DNA from: an uncultured Lachnospiraceae bacterium
GTDB lineage: Bacteria > Bacillota > Clostridia > Lachnospirales > Lachnospiraceae
DNA length: 5,108 nt
Reading direction: 5' to 3'
NCBI GenBank assembly: GCA_902767065.1
Contig: CACXFW010000156.1
Location: forward strand, 1 to 5,108
Part shown: piece after piece, positions 1 through 5,108 of the stretch
Layout: each line of letters starts with the position of its first letter
Numbering within the stretch: position 1 is the first letter of the stretch
Made by a program: the position numbers and the translations under genes
The notes under the pieces: model-generated
The model's database searches: none
Told to the model about the DNA's origin: nothing
Seen by the model: only the letters and a program-made list of their open reading frames with translations

Positions 1-87
1 CCATTGCTGAAAAGGTGAGGCCGCCCCGGATATCTGATCAGCATCCCGCTCTCAGATTCGGTAAAGTATTGCAGAGAATGATTCTGA

Positions 88-134
88 AAATGCGGCGGCC
101 CGGACACAGATGTTCTGTCCGGGCCGCCGCATTT
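88..134 (-). terminator. Intrinsic terminator of the transporter operon
   Basis: A perfect 19-bp inverted repeat (88-106 pairs with 116-134, arm AAATGCGGCGGCCCGGACA) encloses a 9-nt loop. On the minus strand the very GC-rich stem ends in a run of four T, giving the stem-plus-U-tract layout of a Rho-independent terminator. It lies about 80 nt after the stop codon of the binding-protein gene, where the operon should end. The T run is short, but the stem is exceptionally stable. On the plus strand the stem is followed by only three T and then ACCGGG, so it may work weakly in that direction too. Confidence 0.85.
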
Positions 135-137
135 ACC

Positions 138-174
138 GGGATCCTCAAAGCAAAAGCTCTGCCTTTAGGATCCC
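138..174 (-). other. Second 3'-UTR hairpin ahead of the terminator
   Basis: GGGATCCT (138-145) pairs with AGGATCCC (167-174). After a single bulged C at 146 the stem continues as AAAG (147-150) with CTTT (163-166), giving 12 bp around a 12-nt loop. The hairpin lies between the binding-protein stop codon and the terminator stem, with only 3 nt between the two stems. It has no T run on the minus strand, so it is not itself an intrinsic terminator. A role in protecting the mRNA 3' end is plausible, but this is inference from position alone. Confidence 0.5.
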
Positions 175-211
175 TTAATCGTGAAAGATACAGGATCAGT
201 CAGCTTCTGCC

Positions 212-1219
212 TCAGCTCATGAAAGTACCGTCTTCCATCTGCTGAATATAGGCGGCATATTCCTCCTGGACATCCACCGGAACAATCTCCTCGTTCAGTG
301 CACCAGCGGAAAGCACACCATTCTGAAGAGTTCCGTACAGAGTTTCTCCGCCAAATTCTCCTTCTTCAACAGCCTTCATGCTCAGTTCAATCAGAACCGC
401 ATTATCTGTAACCTGGCTGCCGATGACACAATCATTCTGGCCAAGCAGGTCGGCCGGCTGCGCGATGTCATAGACAGTAATCTCACCATTTTCTTCATTT
501 GCTTCATCAATTGCCTGACGCGCACCCGAGTCAACCGCGGAAGCGTCGCCAAAGAAAACATCCGCCCCTTCATCCATCATGGCCTTCGCAAACTCAAGGC
601 CCTTGTCGGAAGCGGAGAAGTCTCCCGAGTAAACCGGATCCAGAAGCGTTACGCTCTTGCCATGCTCCTCAGCGACAAACGATGCAGCCTCTCCATAACC
701 GGCATACTTGGCAAGAGTGGTATCCAGCTCCATGCCGCCGATGAACGCAATTGTTCCGGATTCAGTCATCAGTCCGGCAAGAGCACCGGCGATCCAGCCG
801 ATCTGGGTTGCATCCGGAAGCAGAGAAGAAACATTGCCGTTCACAGCCTTTTCCGGGGTACTCTCTCCGCCGTTCAGCAGGGCAAAGGCGATTTCCGGGT
901 ACTCTTCCGCTGCCTGAAGAATCGCGTCCGTATACTGATTGCCCGGCGCGTAGATCATATCGACCCCCAGGTCACAGTAAGAGACGATCGTATCATAGTA
1001 GGAAGACTGTGCAATGCTGTCAGAATACATCGTTTCCCAGCCGCATTCTTCCGCCGCATCCATCATGGCGTTGTAGCATGCCATTCCCCAGCCGCCATCT
1101 GAGATACTGGAGTCACAGATCATTGCGACAGTACGGGTATCGGCCTGTGCGGTAAATGTCGGAGCCATGGAAGCGATCATAGCGCCCACAACTGCCATAG
1201 CGATCAGTTTTCTTTTCAT
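212..1219 (-). CDS. BMP-family ABC transporter substrate-binding protein
   Basis: This is a 335-residue extracellular ligand-binding protein of the BMP/PnrA family (COG1744), the component that captures substrate and delivers it to the permeases. Residues 1-26 form a signal peptide: basic MKRK, a hydrophobic core, and an AQA|D signal-peptidase-I site. There is no lipobox cysteine. Family landmarks follow in order: an SDGGWG motif near 40-45 at the place of the family's D-x-S-F-N; the Gly/Ala-rich IGWIAGALAGL near 140-150; TIAFIGG near 156-162; DKGLEFAKAMMDEGADVFF near 205-223; and VYD near 249-251. Length is normal for the family. The start is fixed by AGGAGG 5 nt upstream of the ATG. It is the last gene of the cluster, 196 nt after the second permease. 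The mature chain has about 54 Asp/Glu but only 8 Lys/Arg. Nucleosides are the likely ligands by family, but several positions of the family motifs differ, so specificity is open. Confidence 0.93.
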   Translation of the reverse strand: MKRKLIAMAVVGAMIASMAPTFTAQADTRTVAMICDSSISDGGWGMACYNAMMDAAEECGWETMYSDSIAQSSYYDTIVSYCDLGVDMIYAPGNQYTDAILQAAEEYPEIAFALLNGGESTPEKAVNGNVSSLLPDATQIGWIAGALAGLMTESGTIAFIGGMELDTTLAKYAGYGEAASFVAEEHGKSVTLLDPVYSGDFSASDKGLEFAKAMMDEGADVFFGDASAVDSGARQAIDEANEENGEITVYDIAQPADLLGQNDCVIGSQVTDNAVLIELSMKAVEEGEFGGETLYGTLQNGVLSAGALNEEIVPVDVQEEYAAYIQQMEDGTFMS

Positions 1220-1267
1220 GTTTTCCTCCTTTTCTGATCATACCTTCTGTTGATTGCTGCTTATCTG

Positions 1268-1312
1268 AACTATTCAGCGCTTTGTGTCCGGGCAATGGAA
1301 AGCTGAATAGTT
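1268..1312. repeat. Imperfect palindrome carrying the ACTATTCAGC word
   Basis: AACTATTCAGC (1268-1278) is perfectly complementary to GCTGAATAGTT (1302-1312). If a 2-nt bulge is allowed the pairing becomes AACTATTCAGCTTT, a 14-bp stem around a 15-nt loop (1284-1298). It lies in the gap between the second permease and the binding-protein gene, 48 nt before that gene's start codon. No T run follows on either strand, so it is not an intrinsic terminator. The 10-nt word ACTATTCAGC also occurs at 5025-5034 upstream of the operon. It could be a dispersed palindromic repeat, an operator, or an mRNA-processing hairpin; the sequence alone does not decide. Confidence 0.6.
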
Positions 1313-1335
1313 GCGCATGAAATCATCTGCCTGTA

Positions 1336-1380
1336 CGGCTGCCGCCCCTGATGAGCAAAACGCGGATGCGCAGGCAGCCG
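1336..1380. other. Intercistronic inverted repeat after the second permease
   Basis: CGGCTGCC (1336-1343) pairs perfectly with GGCAGCCG (1373-1380) around a 29-nt interval. The right arm can instead pair through CAGGCAG (1371-1377) with CTGCCTG (1327-1333), so two mutually exclusive stems are possible. It begins 35 nt after the permease stop codon in transcription direction. There is no T run, so simple intrinsic termination is unlikely. Intercistronic stems like this often shield the upstream message from exonucleases or separate expression of a binding-protein gene from its permeases; here that is inference. Confidence 0.4.
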
Positions 1381-1415
1381 CATGAGCTTAAAACGCTCTC
1401 CGCAGTCCTTCTTTC

Positions 1416-2345
1416 TCACTGCTCTTCCTTGCGGTATGGCTGGCCGCTGGCCTTCGGCCCTGCCTGCTTTGCACCGATGATGGTCAGTACCACAACTGTG
1501 GCCACATACGGAATCATCTGGAAGAACTGATACGGAAGCGTGTTATTGACCAGCTGCAGACGAATCTGCAGGGCATCGCAAAAACCGAAGAACAGGCAGG
1601 CAATCAGGACTCCTCCCGGGCTCCATCGCCCGAAAATGACCGCCGCCAGGGCAATGAAACCGCGGCCCGCCACATTTCCGTCCACATAGGTCCTGGAATA
1701 GCAGGTGGTCAGGTAGGCACCGCCGATGCCGGAAAGAGCTCCGCAGATCACGCAGGCGAGATACTTGATCCTGATGACATTGATGCCAAGCGTGGCAGCC
1801 GCCTTCGGATACTCTCCGACTGCCTTATAGTTCAGTCCGGACTTTGTACGCGCAAAGAAGATGGCGGTCACAATGACCAGAATGTAAGCCAGGTAAACCA
1901 TTGGCGTCTGGTCCAGAAACAGATTAATGAAGAAATTGTCGCTCTTGATCCCGAGCATCCCCTTCACAGTTCCCATCAGTCCCGCCTGTACCAGCTCGCT
2001 TCCGGATCCGAAGTAGACCCTGTAAATGAATGCCGCAAGCGCGGGTGCGAAGATGTTGATCGCCATGCCGTAGACGATCTGCTCCGCACTCAGACTGATC
2101 GTTGCATAGGCGAAGATCATGTTGACACACACGCCTGCAAGGGCACCCGCCAGGACGCCGAGAAGCGGATTCCCCGTGATCAGGCTGACAAGAAATCCTG
2201 TCAGGGATCCGATCGCCGCCAGTCCCTCAATGCCGATGTTGACAAGACCAGCCCGCTGGGAATAGAGTTCCGCAAGGGAGAGGAAGATCAGAGGGGATGC
2301 CATTCTGACACTTGCCAGAATCAGGTTCGTGATAAAGGATCCCAT
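1416..2345 (-). CDS. ABC transporter permease, NupQ/YufQ-type (COG1079)
   Basis: This 309-residue integral membrane protein is one of two permease subunits of the importer (BPD_transp_2 superfamily, like RbsC). Hydrophobic segments cover most of the chain, with about eight to nine possible helices. Recognisable family stretches are QRAGLVNIGIEG (30-41), the cytoplasmic coupling loop YKAVGEYPKAAATLGIN (173-189), ALSGIGGAY (203-211) and GRGFIALAAVIFGRWSPGG (227-245). The C-terminus is short, polar and cytoplasmic, ending RKEEQ. The start codon lies only 2 nt after the previous permease's stop. A perfect AGGAGGT (minus strand, 2358-2352) sits in the last codons of that gene, 6 nt from the ATG, so the two permeases should be translationally coupled. 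No truncation or frameshift is seen. Assignment to this subfamily rather than to the sugar permeases rests on the BMP-type partners and the paired-permease layout. Confidence 0.93.
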   Translation of the reverse strand: MGSFITNLILASVRMASPLIFLSLAELYSQRAGLVNIGIEGLAAIGSLTGFLVSLITGNPLLGVLAGALAGVCVNMIFAYATISLSAEQIVYGMAINIFAPALAAFIYRVYFGSGSELVQAGLMGTVKGMLGIKSDNFFINLFLDQTPMVYLAYILVIVTAIFFARTKSGLNYKAVGEYPKAAATLGINVIRIKYLACVICGALSGIGGAYLTTCYSRTYVDGNVAGRGFIALAAVIFGRWSPGGVLIACLFFGFCDALQIRLQLVNNTLPYQFFQMIPYVATVVVLTIIGAKQAGPKASGQPYRKEEQ

Positions 2346-2347
2346 AG

Positions 2348-3397
2348 TTATACCTCCTCCCCTGCTTTTTTCCGGAAACGGTTTTTGAATTCCGGAAGCC
2401 TTACCATCGCCATTCCTGCCACAGTGAAGACGATCACAAGTGCCTGGATGATGTCCGAAACACTGGTCGGAACGCCGGTCGCGGTCTGCATGGTTGTCGA
2501 TCCGACCCTGAGCGCCGCAAAGAATATCGCAACCAGAATTCCGGCGAGCGGATGCAGGCTGGCGATCAGCGCCATGGCTACTCCATCAAACCCATACCCT
2601 GCGCCAAAGCCGTTGATCAGCCGAAACTGCGTGCCAAGCAGCTCAAGCGCTCCTCCCAGTCCCGCTATGGCTCCGGAGACAAGGAAGCTCATAAGGAGGT
2701 AACGCTTCACGTTGAAGCCGTTTACCTTCGAGGCAGTCATATTCAGGCCGACCGCCCTGAGCCTGAACCCCGAAGAGGTATAGAAGAGAAAGTAGAAGAC
2801 TGCAATTCCGACAATGACGGCGACAGGAAACGCAATGGTTGCCCTCAATCCGAAGAAAGACGGAAGCTTCGTCTCATCCGGAACCGCCACAGTCTGCGGG
2901 ACGCTGCCGTCTCTGAGCCAGTTTGTGTAAACCACACCCATCAGAAGCGTCGCCACATAGTTCAGCATGATCGTGATGATCATCTCATTTTGCCCGCGGT
3001 ATACCCTCAAAAGGCCGGCGGCGCCTGCCCACAGCCCGCCTCCGACAGCACCCGCAAGCGCACACAGGATCATCGCCCAGACTCCGGTCAGGGGACTCCT
3101 GGTGGCAATATAACAGGCCAGTATGGAGCCGATGATAAACTGTCCCTCTCCTCCAAGGTTGAATACACCGCAGCGATAAGCAAAGCAGGCGCACAGCGTC
3201 GTAAAGATCAGCGGCGTCGCCCGGGAGAAGGTTGTTCCGAGATTACGCAGATTCCCGAAAGAACCTTTCAGCAGATACTGAATGGCCGCCACGGGGCTTG
3301 CTCCCAGCGCTGCAATGATGATGCATCCGATCAGGAATGAGGTGATGATGGACAGCACCGGAACGATGATCATCGCTGCGTTCCCTTTTCTTTTCAT
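2348..3397 (-). CDS. ABC transporter permease, NupP/YufP-type (COG4603)
   Basis: This is the 349-residue partner permease of the importer, expected to form a heterodimeric channel with the next gene's product. Landmarks, counted from the chosen start, are a first membrane helix at about 10-32, FNLGGEGQF (80-88), EMIITIMLNYVA (138-149), the coupling loop RAVGLNMTASKVNGFNV (214-230), SGAIAGLGGALELLG (241-255) and GYGFDGVAMALIA (267-279). I chose the ATG at 3397, whose product begins MKRKGNAAMIIVPV. It lies 4 nt after the ATPase stop and has a G-rich Shine-Dalgarno in the ATPase's last codons. The same frame stays open upstream to a TTG at 3445, but those 16 extra residues overlap the ATPase gene and look like no permease N-terminus. 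The C-terminus is a short basic then acidic tail (FKNRFRKKAGEEV). The gene is intact. Confidence 0.93.
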   Translation of the reverse strand: MKRKGNAAMIIVPVLSIITSFLIGCIIIAALGASPVAAIQYLLKGSFGNLRNLGTTFSRATPLIFTTLCACFAYRCGVFNLGGEGQFIIGSILACYIATRSPLTGVWAMILCALAGAVGGGLWAGAAGLLRVYRGQNEMIITIMLNYVATLLMGVVYTNWLRDGSVPQTVAVPDETKLPSFFGLRATIAFPVAVIVGIAVFYFLFYTSSGFRLRAVGLNMTASKVNGFNVKRYLLMSFLVSGAIAGLGGALELLGTQFRLINGFGAGYGFDGVAMALIASLHPLAGILVAIFFAALRVGSTTMQTATGVPTSVSDIIQALVIVFTVAGMAMVRLPEFKNRFRKKAGEEV

Positions 3398-3401
3398 ACT
3401 G

Positions 3402-4934
3402 TCATTCCCCCCCTTTTCCCGCCATTGCCAGAGAGATCCTTTCAACCGGAGGATTCCTCCCGGGATACTCTCCCATGATCTGCCCCTCGAACATCACGAT
3501 AATCCGGTCTGAAAGCTCCAGAATCTCATCGAAGTCTGCCGAGATCAGAAGGACGGCGCATCCTTTGTCTCTCTGTGCAATGACAGTATCATGGATAAAT
3601 CGGGTTGCGCCGATATCCACTCCTCTCGTGGGATGTACCGCGACCAGAAGATCCGGTCCGGACTCCAGCTCTCTTGCCAGGATGATCTTCTGCTGGTTCC
3701 CGCCGGAGAGATTCCTGGATTCCTGTTCGACGGAAGAACAGCGGATATCATATTTCTTCTGCATCGCGCACGCGTAATCGCGAATCGCCTTTTTCTTCAG
3801 ATGGAAACCGTTCCAGTCCGAGAAACGTCTGTCTCCCGTCGACTTCAGTACCAGGTTGTCCGCGACAGACATATTGCCGACAAGCCCCGCCTTGTTCCGG
3901 TCCTCCGGTATATGAGAGACATTCTCACAGATAAACCCGTTCGGGTCGAAACGTCCGACCCTTGAACCCTTCAGATCCATGTCCCCCTCTTCCGGAGCAA
4001 TGTTTCCTGTCAGGAGCATCGCGAGCTGGCTCTGTCCGTTTCCATCTACACCGGCGACCCCGACGATCTCTCCGCGCCGGATCTGGAGGGAGATATCATT
4101 CAGGCCATTGTGCTTTGAGTTTTTATGGTAGCTGATATGGTTCAGGACCGCTATGGCCTCTTTGTCGGATTCTACCTTCTGATATTGGGATGGCTTCAGC
4201 TGTCTGCCGATCATTCTGTTCGCCAGTTCCTCTCCGGTGACATCCCCGATCCTGAATGTTTCCACCGTCTTTCCGGCCCTGAGAATTGTAACGCGGTCTG
4301 AAATGCGAAGAACCTCCCGCATCTTATGGCTGATAAAAATGACGCTCTTTCCTTCCCCCGTAAGCTTCTTCATGATCTCGAAAAGGCCTTCCACTTCCTG
4401 ATCCGTAAGCGCCGCCGTCGGCTCATCGAGAACCAGCACATCACATCCGCGGTACAATGCTTTCAGGATCTCTACCCTTTGCTGGGCTCCAACCGCCAGT
4501 TCCGTGATCGGCTGGTCGAGATCCGCGACAAGTCCATAACGCTGTGAAAGCTCCGTGATCTCCTTTCTCCTTGATGACCTGTCAATGAAGATACCTCTGG
4601 AGCGGGAATCCCCGAGAATGATATTCTCGAATACCGTCATCGCTTCCACGAGCATAAAGTGCTGATGCACCATACCGATCCCATACCTGACCGCATCGGA
4701 CGGAGATTCAATCTTCACCTTCTGACCATGGACATAGATATCCCCTTCCGTTGGCTGATACAGGCCAAACAGGATATTCATCAGCGTACTCTTCCCGGCT
4801 CCGTTCTCTCCCAGCAGGGTATGAACTTCTCCCGCACAGACATCAAAACTGACGTCACGATTTGCATACGCGGAGCCGAAAACCTTTGTGATATGCTCCA
4901 TCCGGAGAACTTCTGCTGCAGTTTCAACGGCCAT
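3402..4934 (-). CDS. Sugar/nucleoside-type ABC importer ATPase with two nucleotide-binding domains (NupO/YufO-like)
   Basis: This 510-residue cytoplasmic ATPase (COG3845 type) powers uptake through the two permeases encoded just downstream. Domain 1 is complete: Walker A GENGAGKST (42-50), Q-loop Gln91 in VHQHF, a degenerate signature AVGAQQR (147-153), Walker B VLVLDEP (166-172) and switch His203 in ISHKM. Domain 2 has the degenerate sites normal for this family: GVDGNGQSQ (295-303) lacks the Walker A lysine, LSGGNQQ (409-415) is a canonical signature, VAVHPTRGVD (431-440) lacks the acidic Walker B pair and carries His434 at the catalytic glutamate position, and SADFDE (465-470) replaces the switch histidine. 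One hydrolysing composite site per polypeptide is therefore expected. The start is supported by AAAGGCGGTG 7 nt upstream; the next Met (residue 12) has no ribosome-binding site. It is the first gene of the operon. Its last codons contain a G7 run that also forms the next gene's Shine-Dalgarno. Confidence 0.95.
   Translation of the reverse strand: MAVETAAEVLRMEHITKVFGSAYANRDVSFDVCAGEVHTLLGENGAGKSTLMNILFGLYQPTEGDIYVHGQKVKIESPSDAVRYGIGMVHQHFMLVEAMTVFENIILGDSRSRGIFIDRSSRRKEITELSQRYGLVADLDQPITELAVGAQQRVEILKALYRGCDVLVLDEPTAALTDQEVEGLFEIMKKLTGEGKSVIFISHKMREVLRISDRVTILRAGKTVETFRIGDVTGEELANRMIGRQLKPSQYQKVESDKEAIAVLNHISYHKNSKHNGLNDISLQIRRGEIVGVAGVDGNGQSQLAMLLTGNIAPEEGDMDLKGSRVGRFDPNGFICENVSHIPEDRNKAGLVGNMSVADNLVLKSTGDRRFSDWNGFHLKKKAIRDYACAMQKKYDIRCSSVEQESRNLSGGNQQKIILARELESGPDLLVAVHPTRGVDIGATRFIHDTVIAQRDKGCAVLLISADFDEILELSDRIIVMFEGQIMGEYPGRNPPVERISLAMAGKGGE
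3407..3417 (-). promoter_or_regulatory. G-rich Shine-Dalgarno of the first permease, with G7 tract
   Basis: On the minus strand AAAAGGGGGGG ends 9 nt before the ATG at 3397 and lies inside the final codons of the ATPase gene (Lys-Gly-Gly-Glu-stop). It can pair with the anti-Shine-Dalgarno through AAGG and G-U wobbles, and it decides the permease start in favour of 3397 over the upstream in-frame TTG at 3445. A run of seven G is prone to slippage. Confidence 0.6.
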
Positions 4935-4941
4935 AGCGCCC

Positions 4942-4951
4942 CACCGCCTTT
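4942..4951 (-). promoter_or_regulatory. Ribosome-binding site of the ATPase gene
   Basis: AAAGGCGGTG on the minus strand differs from the full anti-Shine-Dalgarno complement AAAGGAGGTG at one base and is 7 nt from the ATG at 4934. It fixes that ATG as the ATPase start. Confidence 0.7.
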
Positions 4952-4966
4952 CTGAACAGTTCCTGC

Positions 4967-5010
4967 CTCTTCTGCGCTGCTCCTGAAAGATACCGGTTCA
5001 GGCAGAAAAG
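4967..5010 (-). other. Structured leader upstream of the ATPase gene
   Basis: In the minus-strand transcript CUUUUCUGC (from 5010-5002) can pair with GCAGAAGAG (from 4975-4967), nine pairs including one G-U. Directly inside it CUGAA (from 5001-4997... read as TTCAG on plus) pairs with UUCAG (plus 4983-4987) to close a 9-nt loop, leaving a one-sided bulge. A competing pairing uses CTGAAC of the same arm with GTTCAG near 4952-4957, next to the ribosome-binding site. No known riboswitch core (purine, preQ1, TPP and similar) is recognisable, so this is only a possible leader structure. Confidence 0.3.
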
Positions 5011-5024
5011 AGATATATATTGTT

Positions 5025-5053
5025 ACTATTCAGCACCCCATGAATTCTCACAA
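5025..5053 (-). promoter_or_regulatory. Candidate operon promoter overlapping the palindrome
   Basis: On the minus strand TTGTGA (5053-5048) and AATAGT (5030-5025) are separated by exactly 17 nt and match TTGACA and TATAAT at four of six bases each. The proposed -35 lies inside the left arm of the long palindrome, and the -10 lies in the ACTATTCAGC word. An AT-rich run follows at 5013-5021. It is the best-spaced pair I found between the ATPase start and the window edge, but each box is mediocre and a promoter beyond 5108 is possible. Confidence 0.3.
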
Positions 5054-5103
5054 AATCAGGACGGGGAGTTTACTCACCGGACGATTTTTGAGAATTCATG
5101 GGG
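5036..5103. repeat. 68-bp imperfect palindrome upstream of the operon
   Basis: CCCCATGAATTCTCA (5036-5050) is perfectly complementary to TGAGAATTCATGGGG (5089-5103). After one bulged C (5051) the stem continues as AAAATC (5052-5057) with GATTTT (5083-5088). That makes 21 bp around a 25-nt interval, which contains a 5-nt direct repeat GGACG at its edges (5059-5063 and 5079-5083) and a small internal GAG/CTC pairing. Neither side has a T run after the stem, so it is not an ordinary terminator. Its size and near-perfect symmetry suggest a dispersed palindromic repeat or small nonautonomous element, or a large operator. No coding sequence is associated with it in the window. Confidence 0.7.
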
Positions 5104-5108
5104 CGGGC

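Noticed and set aside
1..44. Possible start of another minus-strand gene (ATG at 44, open to the window edge)
   Set aside because: Only 14 codons are visible, there is no properly spaced Shine-Dalgarno, and the predicted residues are not recognisable.
15..245. Plus-strand open frame of 76 codons at the left edge
   Set aside because: It runs through the terminator stem and into the 3' end of the binding-protein gene, has no ribosome-binding site and resembles no protein.
1237..1242. TATGAT on the minus strand as a -10 box for the binding-protein gene
   Set aside because: There is no acceptable -35 at 16-18 nt, and a start there would leave almost no leader before the Shine-Dalgarno.
1349..1372. 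CTGATGAG resembling the conserved core of a hammerhead ribozyme
   Set aside because: The required GAAA segment and the flanking stems I to III are absent, so the match is chance.
2552..3340. Long plus-strand open frame (about 262 codons) opposite the first permease gene
   Set aside because: The product is rich in Arg, Gln, Pro and charged residues with no recognisable domain, and it is exactly antisense to a well-conserved permease. The same applies to shorter plus-strand frames opposite the other three genes.
3398..3445. TTG start for the first permease at 3445
   Set aside because: It would overlap the ATPase by 44 nt and add 16 residues unlike a permease N-terminus, while the ATG at 3397 has a suitable site and a normal start sequence.
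3600..4050. Degenerate second nucleotide-binding domain as evidence of a broken ATPase
   Set aside because: Loss of the Walker A Lys and the Walker B acidic residues in the second domain is typical of this double-domain importer ATPase family, and the gene is full length.
5036..5103. Terminal inverted repeats of an insertion sequence
   Set aside because: The arms are only 38 nt apart with no coding sequence between them, so no complete insertion sequence is present. A small nonautonomous element remains possible and is reported as such.

Overview
The window holds one complete four-gene ABC importer locus, all on the minus strand, of the BMP/nucleoside type (the family of Bacillus NupNOPQ, formerly YufNOPQ). 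In transcription order, from high to low coordinates, it encodes a double-domain ATPase (4934-3402), two related but non-identical permeases (3397-2348 and 2345-1416) and, after a 196-nt gap, a secreted substrate-binding protein (1219-212). No RNA gene, CRISPR array, transposase or phage gene is visible.

The sequence suggests a Firmicute, probably a gut-type Clostridia member such as Lachnospiraceae. The reasons are near-perfect AGGAGG-type Shine-Dalgarno sites, moderate GC (low to mid 50s percent by eye), tightly packed genes and the family of transporter. This is inference, because the window has no phylogenetic marker gene.

The right edge (4935-5108) is the operon's upstream region. It contains a 68-bp imperfect palindrome (5036-5103), a possible promoter overlapping it, a structured leader and a strong ribosome-binding site. 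The ATPase and permease genes are separated by only 4 and 2 nt and are almost certainly translationally coupled. The gap before the binding-protein gene contains two inverted-repeat structures. One carries the same 10-nt word, ACTATTCAGC, that is found beside the upstream palindrome. The left edge (1-211) contains two hairpins in tandem after the last gene; the second is a GC-rich intrinsic terminator.

Together the genes should make a complete importer. The binding protein captures a ligand outside the membrane, the two permeases form the channel, and the single ATPase polypeptide supplies both nucleotide-binding domains. Purine or pyrimidine nucleosides are the best family-level guess for the ligand; nothing in the window proves it. 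I see no wholly new system. The least ordinary points are a binding protein with no lipobox and a very acidic mature chain, a G7 tract at the ATPase/permease junction where loss of one base would fuse the two genes, and the palindromic elements that share a motif in both noncoding intervals.
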